64,000 nucleotides of DNA from positions 1 to 64,000 of the forward strand of contig JAHDDP010000013.1 of the NCBI GenBank assembly GCA_020629285.1, given 5' to 3'. The stretch is from Maribacter sp. Lineage in GTDB: Bacteria; Bacteroidota; Bacteroidia; Flavobacteriales; Flavobacteriaceae. Each line of letters opens with the position of its first letter. Positions within the stretch are counted from its first letter, which is position 1. Below, piece after piece: positions 42,690 to 52,900 of the stretch. The position numbers and the translations under genes were made by a program. Under the pieces are notes generated by a model. That model had not been told where the DNA came from, did not search any database, and saw only the letters and a list, made by a program, of their open reading frames with translations.

Positions 42690-44081
42690 ATGAAAAACGT
42701 AAAGAATTATATAGCGGAAAATAAGGACAGATTTTTAAACGAAATCATAGAACTACTTAAGATCCCGTCTGTTAGTGCAGATCCTGCTTATTCGCAAGAT
42801 GTTTTAAATACCGCAGAAATGGTAAAAACTAGATTAGTGGGTGCTGGCTGCGATATTGTTGAAATTCATGAAACTGCCGGTTACCCGATAGTTTATGGCG
42901 AAAAAATTATAAATAAAGACCTACCAACCGTACTGGTTTATGGTCATTATGACGTACAACCTGCCGAACCATTAGAATTATGGACTTCACCACCATATGA
43001 GCCAGTTATTAAAAAAACGGACTTACACCCGGAAGGAGCCATTTTTGCACGTGGTGCTTGCGATGATAAAGGGCAAATGTACATGCACGTAAAAGCTTTG
43101 GAATTAATGGTGAAAACCGACCAACTTCCCTGTAATGTAAAATTCATGATCGAGGGTGAAGAAGAAGTTGGTAGTAACAACTTAAGCATCTACGTAGCCG
43201 AGAATAAAGAAAAACTAGCTAACGACGTTATCCTAATTTCGGATACGGGAATGATTGCCAATGATGTGCCGTCTATAACTACAGGTTTACGCGGACTTAG
43301 TTATGTTGAAGTAGAGGTTACTGGTCCTAATCGTGATTTACATTCTGGCTTATATGGTGGCGCTGTTGCCAACCCTATCAATATTTTGACAAAAATGATT
43401 GCTAGTCTACATGACGAGAACAATCATATTACCATTCCTGGTTTTTATGATAAGGTAGAAGAGCTTTCTGCTGAAGAAAGAGCTGAAATGGCAAAAGCAC
43501 CTTTTAGTATTGAAAAATACCAAGAGGCTTTGGATATTGAATCTGTTTACGGAGAAGAAGGATATGCTACCAACGAACGCAACTCTATCAGACCAACATT
43601 AGATGTTAATGGTATTTGGGGCGGATATACTGGCGAAGGTGCAAAAACAGTTATTGCTAGTAAGGCTTTTGCAAAAATATCTATGCGATTGGTACCGAAC
43701 CAAGATTGGAAAGAAATTACCGATTTATTCAAAACACATTTTGAAGCTATTGCTCCAAAAGGTGTGAAGGTAGTCGTAAAACCTCACCATGGCGGACAAG
43801 GGTATGTAACGCCTATTGATACCATTGCATACCAAGCAGCATCCAAGGCTTATGAAACTACCTTTGGTAAAAAACCGATACCGCAACGTAGTGGTGGTAG
43901 TATTCCAATTGTTTCTCTATTTGAACAAGAACTAAAAAGCAAGACCATACTTATGGGCTTTGGCTTGGATAGTGATGCTATACACTCTCCTAACGAACAT
44001 TTCGGAGTATGGAACTATTTTAAAGGAATTGAAACCATCCCTTATTTCTATGAATATTTTACTGAGATGACCAAGAAGTAA
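42690..44081 (+). CDS. M20-family dipeptidase
   Basis: A 463-residue cytoplasmic metallopeptidase of the M20 family. The metal site is visible as VYGHYDVQPAEP (His and Asp). The general-base glutamate is in MIEGEEEVGSNN (about residue 150). The zinc-bridging aspartate is in FARGACDDKGQ, and late ligands are near LDSDAIHSPNEHFG. An internal dimerization domain (about 210-330) is typical. It probably cleaves dipeptides or N-acyl amino acids. It stands 128 bp after the right end of the tRNA gene. Confidence 0.93.
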   Translation: MKNVKNYIAENKDRFLNEIIELLKIPSVSADPAYSQDVLNTAEMVKTRLVGAGCDIVEIHETAGYPIVYGEKIINKDLPTVLVYGHYDVQPAEPLELWTSPPYEPVIKKTDLHPEGAIFARGACDDKGQMYMHVKALELMVKTDQLPCNVKFMIEGEEEVGSNNLSIYVAENKEKLANDVILISDTGMIANDVPSITTGLRGLSYVEVEVTGPNRDLHSGLYGGAVANPINILTKMIASLHDENNHITIPGFYDKVEELSAEERAEMAKAPFSIEKYQEALDIESVYGEEGYATNERNSIRPTLDVNGIWGGYTGEGAKTVIASKAFAKISMRLVPNQDWKEITDLFKTHFEAIAPKGVKVVVKPHHGGQGYVTPIDTIAYQAASKAYETTFGKKPIPQRSGGSIPIVSLFEQELKSKTILMGFGLDSDAIHSPNEHFGVWNYFKGIETIPYFYEYFTEMTKK

Positions 44082-44101
44082 ATGGTTGACAGTTTAATAT
44101 A

Positions 44102-44196
44102 AAACGTCTTTGCGAGTTTAGCGAAGCAATCTGTAACTGTAAAACACGAAACTTGCAGATTGCTTCATCGCTAAAAAGCTCCTAGCAAAGACGTTT
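44102..44196. repeat. Nested inverted repeat (REP-like)
   Basis: Outer arms AAACGTCTTTGC and GCAAAGACGTTT are exact complements. Inner arms GCGAAGCAATCTG and CAGATTGCTTCatcGC match except for a 3-base bulge. The 95-bp unit resembles a palindromic repeat common in flavobacterial intergenic regions. Confidence 0.6.
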
Positions 44197-44259
44197 ATTT
44201 TATTCTAGAAGTATTTTTTTATAGATGATATACTGATTTTAAGAACCTACAATCAACAA

Positions 44260-44838
44260 CTAAATTTTCTTCACGTACTTTGTAATAATAACGGTCATTG
44301 TTGGTCCTACTTTACCTTCAATGTATTCTGCATTTTCACGGTCTAAAGAAATTCTACGCACGGCAGTACCTTGTTTAGCTACTTGGCTAGACCCTTTAAT
44401 TTTTAAGTCCTTCACCAGAACTACACTATCGCCATTTTCAAGTATTACACCATTGACATCTCGGTGAATTATTTTCTCGCTTTCTGCTAATCCTTCGCCA
44501 GTAGCTTTTGCCCAATCTAAAACCTCTGGTTCCAAATACATCATATCCAGCAAATCTTTAGGCCAGCCTTCAGATTTTAATCTAGACAACATTCTCCAAG
44601 CTACAACTTTTACTGAATCATATTCACTCCACATACTATCGTTCAGACAACGCCAGTGGTTAGCATCCATTTGTACTGGGTCTTCAATTTGGGTACGGCA
44701 TGTTTCGCAAGCCAAAATACTTGAATCTACTCCGCTTATAGAAACCGGTTCTACTTCAAAAACCTCTAAATTATCGGTTCCCGTACATAATTCGCAAGTG
44801 GAGCCACTACGCGCTTCCAAATCTGCTAATACACTCAT
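44260..44838 (-). CDS. PhnA-domain protein
   Basis: A 192-residue protein of the PhnA family. The N-terminal zinc ribbon is CELC...CETC (about 15-42). The middle is helical (VKVVAWRMLSRLKSEGWPKDLLDMMY). The C-terminal PhnA domain has GDSVVLVKDLKIKGSSQVAKQGTAVRRISL and ends in VGPTMTVIITKYVKKI. Despite the historical name, the family's role in phosphonate use is not established, and no phosphonate gene is near. It is divergent from the BlaI/M56 operon. Confidence 0.9.
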   Translation of the reverse strand: MSVLADLEARSGSTCELCTGTDNLEVFEVEPVSISGVDSSILACETCRTQIEDPVQMDANHWRCLNDSMWSEYDSVKVVAWRMLSRLKSEGWPKDLLDMMYLEPEVLDWAKATGEGLAESEKIIHRDVNGVILENGDSVVLVKDLKIKGSSQVAKQGTAVRRISLDRENAEYIEGKVGPTMTVIITKYVKKI

Positions 44839-44889
44839 ATTATTGGTTGTTTAAGAAAACAAACTTACATCTTTTAAGTGGGTCAATTG

Positions 44890-44980
44890 GACCTTTCCCC
44901 AAAGAATTGGGGTCGGGCTATACATTACAAGTACACTTCGCAAAAAGCGAATGCGGGCTTTTCATTACTATCCCTAAGGC
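44890..44980. repeat. Flavobacterial intergenic repeat remnant
   Basis: Starts with CCCC AAAGAATT GGGG, then GTCGGGCTATAC and a CTTCGC-5-GCGAATG hairpin. It ends in TACTATCCCTAA. This pattern (GTCGGGCTAT...CTATCCCTAA) resembles a repeat seen in many Bacteroidota genomes. I see no other copy in this window. Confidence 0.4.
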
Positions 44981-44995
44981 AAAAAACAAAACTTA

Positions 44996-45059
44996 CTCTA
45001 CATTTGTAGAATCAAAATATATGTTCTATGTTTGTAGAACATACTCTAAACTTGTAGAA
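44996..45059. promoter_or_regulatory. Three BlaI/MecI-type operators
   Basis: TCTACATTTGTAGA (44997-45010) is a perfect dyad around ACA/TGT. GTTCTATGTTTGTAGAAC (45023-45040) and TCTAAACTTGTAGA (45045-45058) are related imperfect dyads. All lie immediately upstream of the BlaI gene, as in the classical autoregulated arrangement. Confidence 0.75.
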
Positions 45060-45060
45060 A

Positions 45061-45426
45061 ATGCATTTATCCAAATCAGAAGAAGAATTAATGAATATTC
45101 TATGGAAGCAAAAGAAGGCTTTCATGAAAGATTTGCTCGATGCTTACCCAGAACCCAAGCCTGCCACTACAACGGTTGCCACACTTTTAAAAAGAATGAC
45201 CGACAAGAAGTTTATTGACTACAAAAACTTTGGTAGAAGTAGAGAATACTTTCCGTTGGTAAAGAAAAAAGACTATTTCTCTAAACATGTTAACGGACTC
45301 ATTAAAAACTTTTTCAATGATAGTGCCAGTCAGTTCGCATCTTTTTTTACTCAAGAAACCAATTTAAGCAAATCAGAATTGGAAGAACTGAAAAAACTAA
45401 TAGATGTTGAAATAGAAAAGAAGTAA
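45061..45426 (+). CDS. BlaI/MecI/CopY-family transcriptional repressor
   Basis: A 121-residue winged-HTH repressor. The N-terminal domain shows LSKSEEELMNILWKQKKAFMKDLLDAYPEPKPATTTVATLLKRMTDKKFI. This includes the recognition helix and the conserved TTV...LKRM stretch. A wing (YKNFGRSREYFPLVKKKDY) and dimerization helices follow. In the family the paired membrane protease relieves repression after sensing a signal. It precedes the M56 gene by 2 bp. No beta-lactamase gene is nearby, so the signal may be envelope stress. Confidence 0.93.
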   Translation: MHLSKSEEELMNILWKQKKAFMKDLLDAYPEPKPATTTVATLLKRMTDKKFIDYKNFGRSREYFPLVKKKDYFSKHVNGLIKNFFNDSASQFASFFTQETNLSKSELEELKKLIDVEIEKK

Positions 45427-45428
45427 TT

Positions 45429-48116
45429 ATGGAAATCTATCTTTTAAAATCCGCCGCATGTATGGGCATCTTCTTGCTTTTCTATAAACTCCTATTGGAG
45501 AATGAAAGTATGCATCAATTTAAAAGATTCTTTCTATTAACTGCAGTTATCGCTTCTTTTATAATACCACAAATTGTATTTACAGAATATATTGAAGTAG
45601 AACCCACCACGGCAGTCACTCAAATTATTTCCATAAATGAACCCCAAAATATACAACCAGTAGTTCAGGCTATTGAAAAATCGCCTATGAATTGGTCTTT
45701 AATACTATGGACTATCTACGGATTAGGTGTTGCAGGATTTGCATTGCGTTTTCTTATCAATCTTTATAAAATATGGAAACGTATTCGTAACAACCCAAGA
45801 ACAAAACATAGTGCTATCTATAGAATATTACTAAAAGAACAACTGCCGCCACATACCTTTTTACGTTACATATTTTTAAACAAACGAAAGTTTGAAGTCA
45901 ACAGCATACCAAATTCCGTAATAAAACATGAGGAAACCCATGCTAAAGAATGGCATAGTTTAGATGTACTTTTTATTGAAATATTACAAGTATTATTTTG
46001 GTTCAATCCGTTAATATATGCTTTCAAAAAAACCATTAAACTAAATCATGAATTTTTAGCAGATAGTGCTGTACTAAATGGTCAAGAAGACCACTTAAAC
46101 TATCAAAATACATTACTGTCGTACTTATCAAACGACAATCTTAACACCCATCAATCAGTTGGTATTGCAAATGCCATAAATTATTCATCAATCAAAAAAC
46201 GATTCATCATCATGAAAAAACAAACATCAAAAAAAGGAATTGCAATTCGAAGCCTATTGTTGCTACCGGTATTGGCTTTAATGCTTTATGGTTTTGCAGA
46301 AAGAAAAGAAAAATTCATAAGTAAACCAGATGGTTACTCCATTAATGGAGATTGGCTAAATAAAGAAAATGAATTAGAAAAATTAACAATTACAAAAGAA
46401 AATGAAAATTTACTATGGGGTAATAACCAAGGTCTTATCTTAAAAATTGAAAAACAAAAAGGTCAATTTTACTATTATTCCAAGCCTAATGAAGAAAAGA
46501 TATTAATTGAAATAAACGCAAAAGAAGAAACCATTAAAATTAACGGAGAAAGATTTATCCGCAAAGAAAAAAGCTTAAGAAATCGATTAAATGGCACATG
46601 GCGTAATGAGGAAAATAACATTAAAATAATTGTTTCCGAATACGATATTTATATGGTTTTTGATTTCATAGAGGGTAATAAAAAAGCTGTTCGTTATTAC
46701 CCTAAGAAACGTGGCAACAGTTATTATTTCACCTATGGCTATGAAGATTGGTCGTTTAAAATTGAAAATAATCAATTAGTTGACTCTAGAGGAAATTATT
46801 ATACCAAACAAGAGAACCAGCAATCAATCAAAAAATCCAACAGAGTAATAAAACTTGCTGGTTTAGTAGTAGATTCTGAAACTTTAGAACCTTTAGTAAA
46901 TGCAGAAATTAAGGACCATAAAGGAACTGTTCTCACCAAAACAGACATTAAAGGTTATTATTCGTTTGAATTAAATAATGACTCACAAGGTGAAATAAAT
47001 TTTAGCCTAACGGTCAGAAAAGATGGCTATAAATCATTATTACAGAATGAGCATTGGGGAAATCTTCAAAGTGAAATTACTAGCTCCTTCTTCTTCGGTC
47101 TTCAAAAAAATAACGGAGCTACAACTGAGTTCTCTAAACTTTTTACGAGGAACGGTAACTTAGATTATGCATCTGTTTTAAAAAACAAATCTATAATTGA
47201 AAGCGAACGGTTTTTGAATTCAAAGTTAAAGGATGCAAAAAATGGTAATACTAATTGTATTGTAAAGGTTAATGAATCACATTATTTACTAGACGCTACG
47301 TCATGGATTAAACTAAATTCTACAAACGATATTATAGCTATTAATGATAAAGAGGATTTACCTGCTTACAAATTGAACGGTTATATTAATAGAAACAATA
47401 TTAAAGCAATGTCTCCATTAGAAAGCCTTGACAGTGCTCAGTTTGCTATATATACCACTTCGGGCGATATCAATACCAACCTAAACAAGAGAGCTTTTTC
47501 CACATATAATAACCTTGCTAAAAAATACAACGCTATTCCCATTGCAACGAGAGAAATTCCACTTAATGATTTGAAAATATTGGAGTCTCTTTATAGAAAT
47601 TTGAGTCCAGCTCAAAAAGAGGAGGCTCAACCCTTCCCCAAGTATTTGCCAAAGCAAAATCAAGATGGTGCTACAAAGGAGCAATTATCCACCTACAATA
47701 AGTTGGCAAAAAGTTACAACACCATGATTTCCGAAGGCGGAAACATTCGCATCCTAAAATCTGATGTTGATCAACTAACATATATCTACGGATTAATGTC
47801 TGAAAAACAAAAAGTGAATGCAGAGCCATTCCCTGATTTCCCGGAGCCACCACCTGCTCCCAAGGCACCTGAAGTGGCAAAAGGAGAAAAAAGTAATATT
47901 CCACCTCAACCATCTCCTCCTACTCCACCATCACCCATAGATTATGCTATTAGTATGGCAAAAAAAGGAGCAACGTTTTTCTACGAAGGCAAAGCCATTT
48001 CGTCTGATAAAGCCATTGACCTACTAAAGAAAAACAAAGCGTTAAATATAGAATCTAGAGAGAAAAATGGCAAAGCAGAAGTAAGAATTACCAAAGAACC
48101 TGTAACAATAAGATAA
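45429..48116 (+). CDS. BlaR1-like M56 metallopeptidase with long C-terminal extension
   Basis: An 895-residue membrane sensor protease. The N-terminus (1 to about 285) has several membrane helices and the zinc site HEETH (167-171), with Glu208 in NHEFLAD as third ligand. A last helix (about 265-285) leads to an extracytoplasmic part unlike the penicillin-binding domain of BlaR1. That part has a beta-rich region (about 290-460) and a carboxypeptidase-regulatory-like domain (about 475-540; GLVVDSETLEPLVNAEIKD). Two YN-LAK-YN repeats (about 690-800) have a FP-rich, PPPAP-rich tail. Flavobacterial BlaR1-type proteins share this type of tail. It likely cleaves the BlaI repressor. Confidence 0.85.
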   Translation: MEIYLLKSAACMGIFLLFYKLLLENESMHQFKRFFLLTAVIASFIIPQIVFTEYIEVEPTTAVTQIISINEPQNIQPVVQAIEKSPMNWSLILWTIYGLGVAGFALRFLINLYKIWKRIRNNPRTKHSAIYRILLKEQLPPHTFLRYIFLNKRKFEVNSIPNSVIKHEETHAKEWHSLDVLFIEILQVLFWFNPLIYAFKKTIKLNHEFLADSAVLNGQEDHLNYQNTLLSYLSNDNLNTHQSVGIANAINYSSIKKRFIIMKKQTSKKGIAIRSLLLLPVLALMLYGFAERKEKFISKPDGYSINGDWLNKENELEKLTITKENENLLWGNNQGLILKIEKQKGQFYYYSKPNEEKILIEINAKEETIKINGERFIRKEKSLRNRLNGTWRNEENNIKIIVSEYDIYMVFDFIEGNKKAVRYYPKKRGNSYYFTYGYEDWSFKIENNQLVDSRGNYYTKQENQQSIKKSNRVIKLAGLVVDSETLEPLVNAEIKDHKGTVLTKTDIKGYYSFELNNDSQGEINFSLTVRKDGYKSLLQNEHWGNLQSEITSSFFFGLQKNNGATTEFSKLFTRNGNLDYASVLKNKSIIESERFLNSKLKDAKNGNTNCIVKVNESHYLLDATSWIKLNSTNDIIAINDKEDLPAYKLNGYINRNNIKAMSPLESLDSAQFAIYTTSGDINTNLNKRAFSTYNNLAKKYNAIPIATREIPLNDLKILESLYRNLSPAQKEEAQPFPKYLPKQNQDGATKEQLSTYNKLAKSYNTMISEGGNIRILKSDVDQLTYIYGLMSEKQKVNAEPFPDFPEPPPAPKAPEVAKGEKSNIPPQPSPPTPPSPIDYAISMAKKGATFFYEGKAISSDKAIDLLKKNKALNIESREKNGKAEVRITKEPVTIR

Positions 48117-48137
48117 CCACAGCGTCAAACATATGTT

Positions 48138-48162
48138 AAAGCCCTCTTTACGAGGGCTTTTT
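48138..48162 (+). terminator. Terminator of the BlaI/M56 operon
   Basis: Nine-bp stem AAAGCCCTC / GAGGGCTTT with loop TTTAC and a T tract, about 21 bp after the M56 stop. Confidence 0.8.
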
Positions 48163-48253
48163 CAGTACCAAAAGTGAAATAGTTACGTTCACCCAGTATA
48201 CATCATCATCAACTTGCCAGCCGTATGGATGGTCAAAAAACAAATCAATCATC

Positions 48254-49357
48254 ATGATACAAGACTTCTTTATTCTCTGCTCGGGGGCAGATGCCGATCT
48301 TTTAAAAACCTGCTCTAAAGGTGAACAAAACAAATATGCAGGTATTGGCGCTACCGTGTTCTTTACAGCGGTAATGGCTTTTATTGCTAGTAGCTATGCA
48401 TTATTCACGGTTTTCGACAATGTGTATGCCGCAGTATTCTTCGGTTTCATTTGGGGGTTATTAATATTCAATCTAGACCGTTTTATAGTTGCTACCATTA
48501 AAAAAAGAAACAATTTTGGTCAAGAATTTTTACAAGCTACTCCGCGTATCATTCTCGCAGTCATAATTGCCATAGTAATTTCAAAACCCTTGGAAATGAA
48601 AATTTTTGAGAAAGAAATAAATCAGGTACTATTAGAACAAAAGAATGAACTTACCCTTGCCAATAAAGACCAACTTGCGTTGCAATACACCCCAAAGGCA
48701 GAAGAATTAAATCAAGACATTGCCTCTTTAAAATCAGAAATCGCGACTAAAGAAAAAGAAACAAATGCGCTTTATGATATTTATATCAATGAAGCCGAAG
48801 GTACTGCCGGAACCAAACTGCTAGGTAAAGGTCCCGTTTATGCTGAAAAACGAGATAAGCATGATGCTGCACTTGCAGAATTACAGGCGCTTAAAACTAC
48901 TAATAATGAAAAAGTATTGGCTATAGAATCTCAAATAGAAGCTTTAGATAAGGAATATGGCGAAGTAGTAAAAAATTCGCAACCCATTATAGATGGTTTC
49001 GACGGATTAATGGCTCGAATTACCGCTTTAGACGAATTGCCGTGGTTACCTTCTTTCTTTATATTTCTATTGTTTCTGGCTATTGAAACATCACCGATTA
49101 TTGCAAAATTACTTGCCCCCAAAGGAGAATATGATATTAAACAAGAAGAGGAAGAAAGTGTACTTTCTACTTGGGTAGAACAAAAATTGGCACAACGTCA
49201 ACTTATAGCTTCAACTGACGGAGAAATTAATCAAAAAATATATGAAGATTTAAAAGGGGAAGAAGAATTGTACGGCTATAAAAAGAAAAAGGCAGAAGAA
49301 CTACTTCGCCTACAAGCCGATAGTTTTCATAAAATTCAGACCAAAGGATTAAAATAA
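48254..49357 (+). CDS. DUF4407 membrane protein
   Basis: A 367-residue protein of the DUF4407 family, common in Bacteroidota. N-terminal LCSGADADLLKTCSKGEQNKYAGIGATVFFTAVMAFIASSYAL precedes three membrane helices (about 30-125). A long coiled-coil (about 130-255, rich in E, K, L and A) follows. A fourth helix is near 265-285 (LPWLPSFFIFLLFLAIETSPIIAKL), and a charged C-terminus follows. The function is unknown. It is a stand-alone gene with a terminator directly after it. Confidence 0.9.
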   Translation: MIQDFFILCSGADADLLKTCSKGEQNKYAGIGATVFFTAVMAFIASSYALFTVFDNVYAAVFFGFIWGLLIFNLDRFIVATIKKRNNFGQEFLQATPRIILAVIIAIVISKPLEMKIFEKEINQVLLEQKNELTLANKDQLALQYTPKAEELNQDIASLKSEIATKEKETNALYDIYINEAEGTAGTKLLGKGPVYAEKRDKHDAALAELQALKTTNNEKVLAIESQIEALDKEYGEVVKNSQPIIDGFDGLMARITALDELPWLPSFFIFLLFLAIETSPIIAKLLAPKGEYDIKQEEEESVLSTWVEQKLAQRQLIASTDGEINQKIYEDLKGEEELYGYKKKKAEELLRLQADSFHKIQTKGLK

Positions 49358-49384
49358 AAAAGCCAATATTACTATTGGCTTTTA
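49357..49384 (+). terminator. Terminator of the DUF4407 gene
   Basis: Stem AGCCAATA / TATTGGCT with loop TTAC, flanked by A and T runs, immediately after the stop at 49357. Confidence 0.75.
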
Positions 49385-49414
49385 GTGATTTGGGGGAACT
49401 ACCTGAACAATTAC

Positions 49415-49543
49415 CTATTTTGCCATAGCCTCTAAAATCAGTTCAGAACAAGTAATATTAAAATTGCCGATTTCGAAAATTTCATCTTGGCTAACGGTTT
49501 CAAAATAACCTAAACATTGTTTTGCGTTGACTACTTTTTTCAT
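49415..49543 (-). CDS. Small hypothetical protein (42 aa)
   Basis: A 42-residue open frame (MKKVVNAKQCLGYFETVSQD and onward) with two cysteines and no membrane helix. It is predicted alpha-helical. It ends in a FNITCSELILEAMAK segment. It is divergent from TamB-side small ORFs and convergent with the DUF4407 terminator. Composition looks coding, but there is no family evidence. Confidence 0.4.
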   Translation of the reverse strand: MKKVVNAKQCLGYFETVSQDEIFEIGNFNITCSELILEAMAK

Positions 49544-49801
49544 AGACCTTACTAATAATACTTTGTTTGTTAATCGTTACTTACACTTCAAAGATATGGT
49601 GACGGTCTGGCTTTAAAAGACCGTAGCTGCCAAATCAGCGGTATGTGTAGACGAAATACCGTTTTGCATAGATGTGCTATTACTAACACCTAATTATATC
49701 AAGAACAAACAATAGTCTTCGATCAAATAAAAACGCATACAGATAATCTTCTTTTCAAAAAAGCTAAATTTATCTATTGGTAGGTTTAACTTTGCTGTTT
49801 T

Positions 49802-49912
49802 ATGGCATCACTTAAAGAATCCAAGAAAAAAAAGAGAAGGTTTTACAACCTCGTTATTATAATAGTACTGCTGATTATAATTGCTACAGGTTTTATGGCT
49901 CAACTGGGATAG
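49802..49912 (+). CDS. Small basic single-pass membrane protein (36 aa)
   Basis: A 36-residue open frame with a Lys/Arg-rich N-terminus (SLKESKKKKRRFYN). One membrane helix (about 15-33, LVIIIVLLIIIATGFMAQL) follows, and it is positive-inside oriented. It precedes the TamB gene by 54 bp and could be co-transcribed. Family unknown; the call rests on the clear layout and start codon. Confidence 0.45.
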   Translation: MASLKESKKKKRRFYNLVIIIVLLIIIATGFMAQLG

Positions 49913-49966
49913 TATTGCCCAGGTTTATAATTGAATGTTAGTATTCAATCACTCAGTATTAACGAA

Positions 49967-52900
49967 ATGGCCAATATAAATCCGAAATTTAAGAAATATC
50001 TAAAACTACTAGGAAAAACAGCTCTTGGTCTCTTGTTTCTATTCCTCATATTAATTTTAATAATTAGAACTCCTTGGGCGCAGAACTTAATTGTTTCAAA
50101 GGTCACTGGTTCCATATCAAACAAAACCAATACTAAAGTAGAGGTTGGTAATTTATACCTCACCTTCTTAGGAGACGTTCAAATAGAAAATATATTTCTT
50201 GAGGATAAAAAGGGAGATACTTTGTTCTTCTCCAAATCATTGCAGGCAGATATACCTATTTACCCACTTGTCTTTCAAAATTCTTTAAATGTAGATGATG
50301 TCATATCGAACGGCGTAGTTGCTAATGTTAGTCGAGCAAGCAACCCCGATGAATTTAATTTTACATTTTTGATCGATGCCCTGACCACACCAACGGATAC
50401 TACTACAACTGCCAGCGAACCAATGAGTATTACTGTGGGCAATTTAGATATAGCCGATTGGAAGTTGAAGTATAACGATACCTATTTAGGAACGGATATG
50501 AACTTAGTACTTGGTAAACTAGATATCGATGTATCTGAATTTGACCTAGATGCCATGAAATTTTCTTTAGATGATTTTGAGCTTAGCGATACTGAGTTTA
50601 CATATGTACAATCCCAAGCCTTTCCAATAACAGAAGACACCACTAGTACAGCCCTACCATATATAGAAGTTGAAGATTTTAATGTAAAAAATGTTCATAT
50701 CAACTACGATAGCCAACCTGGTGGTTTACAAACTAAATTACAATTAGGCACTATTGAACTTACAGATATACTAGCAGATGTTTCTAAGAATAGATACGAG
50801 ACAGATGACTTTGTTTTTCAAAATTCAAAAATCGACCTTCAAATAAATAGTGAAGAAGCAGTAGAAACTACCAATAATACAGCTGAATTTATATGGCCCG
50901 AATTTATCATTGCAGCCAACAATATTGATATTTCAAAAAATACATTTCGTTATTCATTAAATGGTAACCAATATAAAACTGAAGCCTTCAACCCAAAAGC
51001 ATTTAAAATTGAAAAGCTACAACTGCTAGCTGAAGATTTAAAATACCAACCAAAGAAATTCAATCTAAACCTTTCTGATTTCTCCTTTTCAGAATCTAGC
51101 GGCATCAGGTTAAATCAATTGACATTTAATGTAGGTTTGACCAATACCAAAGCGTCACTTTCAGATGTAGTTTTTCAAATGAATCAGAGTTCTGCAAATG
51201 CAGATTTTAATATACGGTTTAGTTCTTTGAAAGGAGCAATGAAAAATCCTGAGAAAAGTACTTTGTTCGCACAAATTTCAGACCTTAATTTAGAACTTGA
51301 CGATCTACTGAGATTTCAACCTGACTTAGCTCAAAATCAGTATATAGATTCACTATCCGCATATCCTATTAAGGGGAATTTAAAAGCTGAGGGGACCTTG
51401 AAAAAAGTAGATAATTTCAATACAGAACTACAATGGGGCAAAGACACCGAACTTATTGCAGAAGGCAGTATAAATAATCTTACAGATGCAGATTCCCTCA
51501 ATTACGAATTGAACAATATTAGCCTTCACACTACCAAAATGGCTATTAATAAAATAATATCGTCCAAAAATTTAGGTATTTCTATTCCAAAAACAATAGT
51601 TACGAAAGGGAGTTTATCTGGTGGAACAACATGGGCAAACCCCAATTTAAACATTAAAATACCAGAAGGAAACGCTAACATAAATGCCCTAGTGGATTTT
51701 GAAAATCTCATAAAATTCGACGGCACTGTTTCAGTGGATAGTTTAGAGCTGGGGCAGCTGCTACAAAACAATCGAATGGGTAACATTTCACTTGATGTAA
51801 AAGCTAAAGGATCAGGTAATGAATTAAGTGATTTTAATGCTAATATCAACGGTACGGTTCCGCAATTTCAGTACAGTGGATATACCTATAACAAAGTCAG
51901 CATTAATGGTTTTCTAAAAGATGGAAATGCTAATGTAACCGCCAACATAAAAGATCCAAATTTGAACATGAAAGCTAATGCAACAATGATGCTTTCAGCA
52001 GAAGAAAATGATATTACTTTCACTTCAAATATCATTGGTGCAGATTTACAGCAGCTTGCCCTTACAAAGCAAAACATAAAAATTGCGGCAAATATCAATG
52101 GTAATTATAAAGGCAATCCATCAAATTTCAGGATCAAAACAACTATTGATGACGGTATTGCCATTGCAGATAACGAACAATACCAAGTTTCTACCATACT
52201 TTTAAAAGCTCACATTGAAGATACTATTACCGACGTTTCTGTTGAAAGTAACTTCTTGAACGGGCAATTGGCATCAAACGCATCACCCAATAGAATTACT
52301 AATGCCTTAAAAAAACAAATAGCGAATTACTTCTCTACAAACGGCAGCACATTTGAAGTTGAGGATGATATTGACGCGAAATTGGCTCTCGCAATTATTC
52401 CAACTCCGGTTCTTTCTAAAGTGTTTTTCAACGGAGTAGAAGATTTAGACTCTTTAAATATAGATGCAAGTTTTAATTCTAAAAATAGAAAAATATCCGC
52501 AGAGGTTAAAGTACCGCATATTGCTTATGCAGGTAGCTCTGTTGATAGTTTAAATGCATTCATAAAAGGAGATGCCGTTGACCTTAGGTTCTCGGCAGGT
52601 TTAGCAGATTTGATTTATGAACCCGTTCACCTAAAACAGACTTATTTAGAGGGTAATTTGAATAACAAAGAGCTTTTGCTTGATTTTACATCAAAGAACG
52701 ACTCTGTTCAAGTAATGTATATAGGTTCTAAACTCGCTTTTCAAAAAGATACCTTAAAACTACAAATTGATTCTAAAGATTTGATATTAAATAAAAAACA
52801 ATGGCAAATACCTAAGGATAATAATATCGTTATAGCCGATAAATATTCAGACTTCAAGAATCTAATTTTGTCCAGAAACACACAAAAACTTGAAATTTCA

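Noticed and set aside
44847-45218. 123-residue plus-strand frame before the BlaI gene
   Set aside because: It runs through the repeat remnant and the three BlaI operators and overlaps the start of the BlaI gene in another frame; no domain is seen.
49602-49624. Hairpin ACGGTCT / AGACCGT as a terminator or riboswitch
   Set aside because: Stem of 7 bp with a 9-base loop and no T tract after it; nothing upstream is expected to end there.
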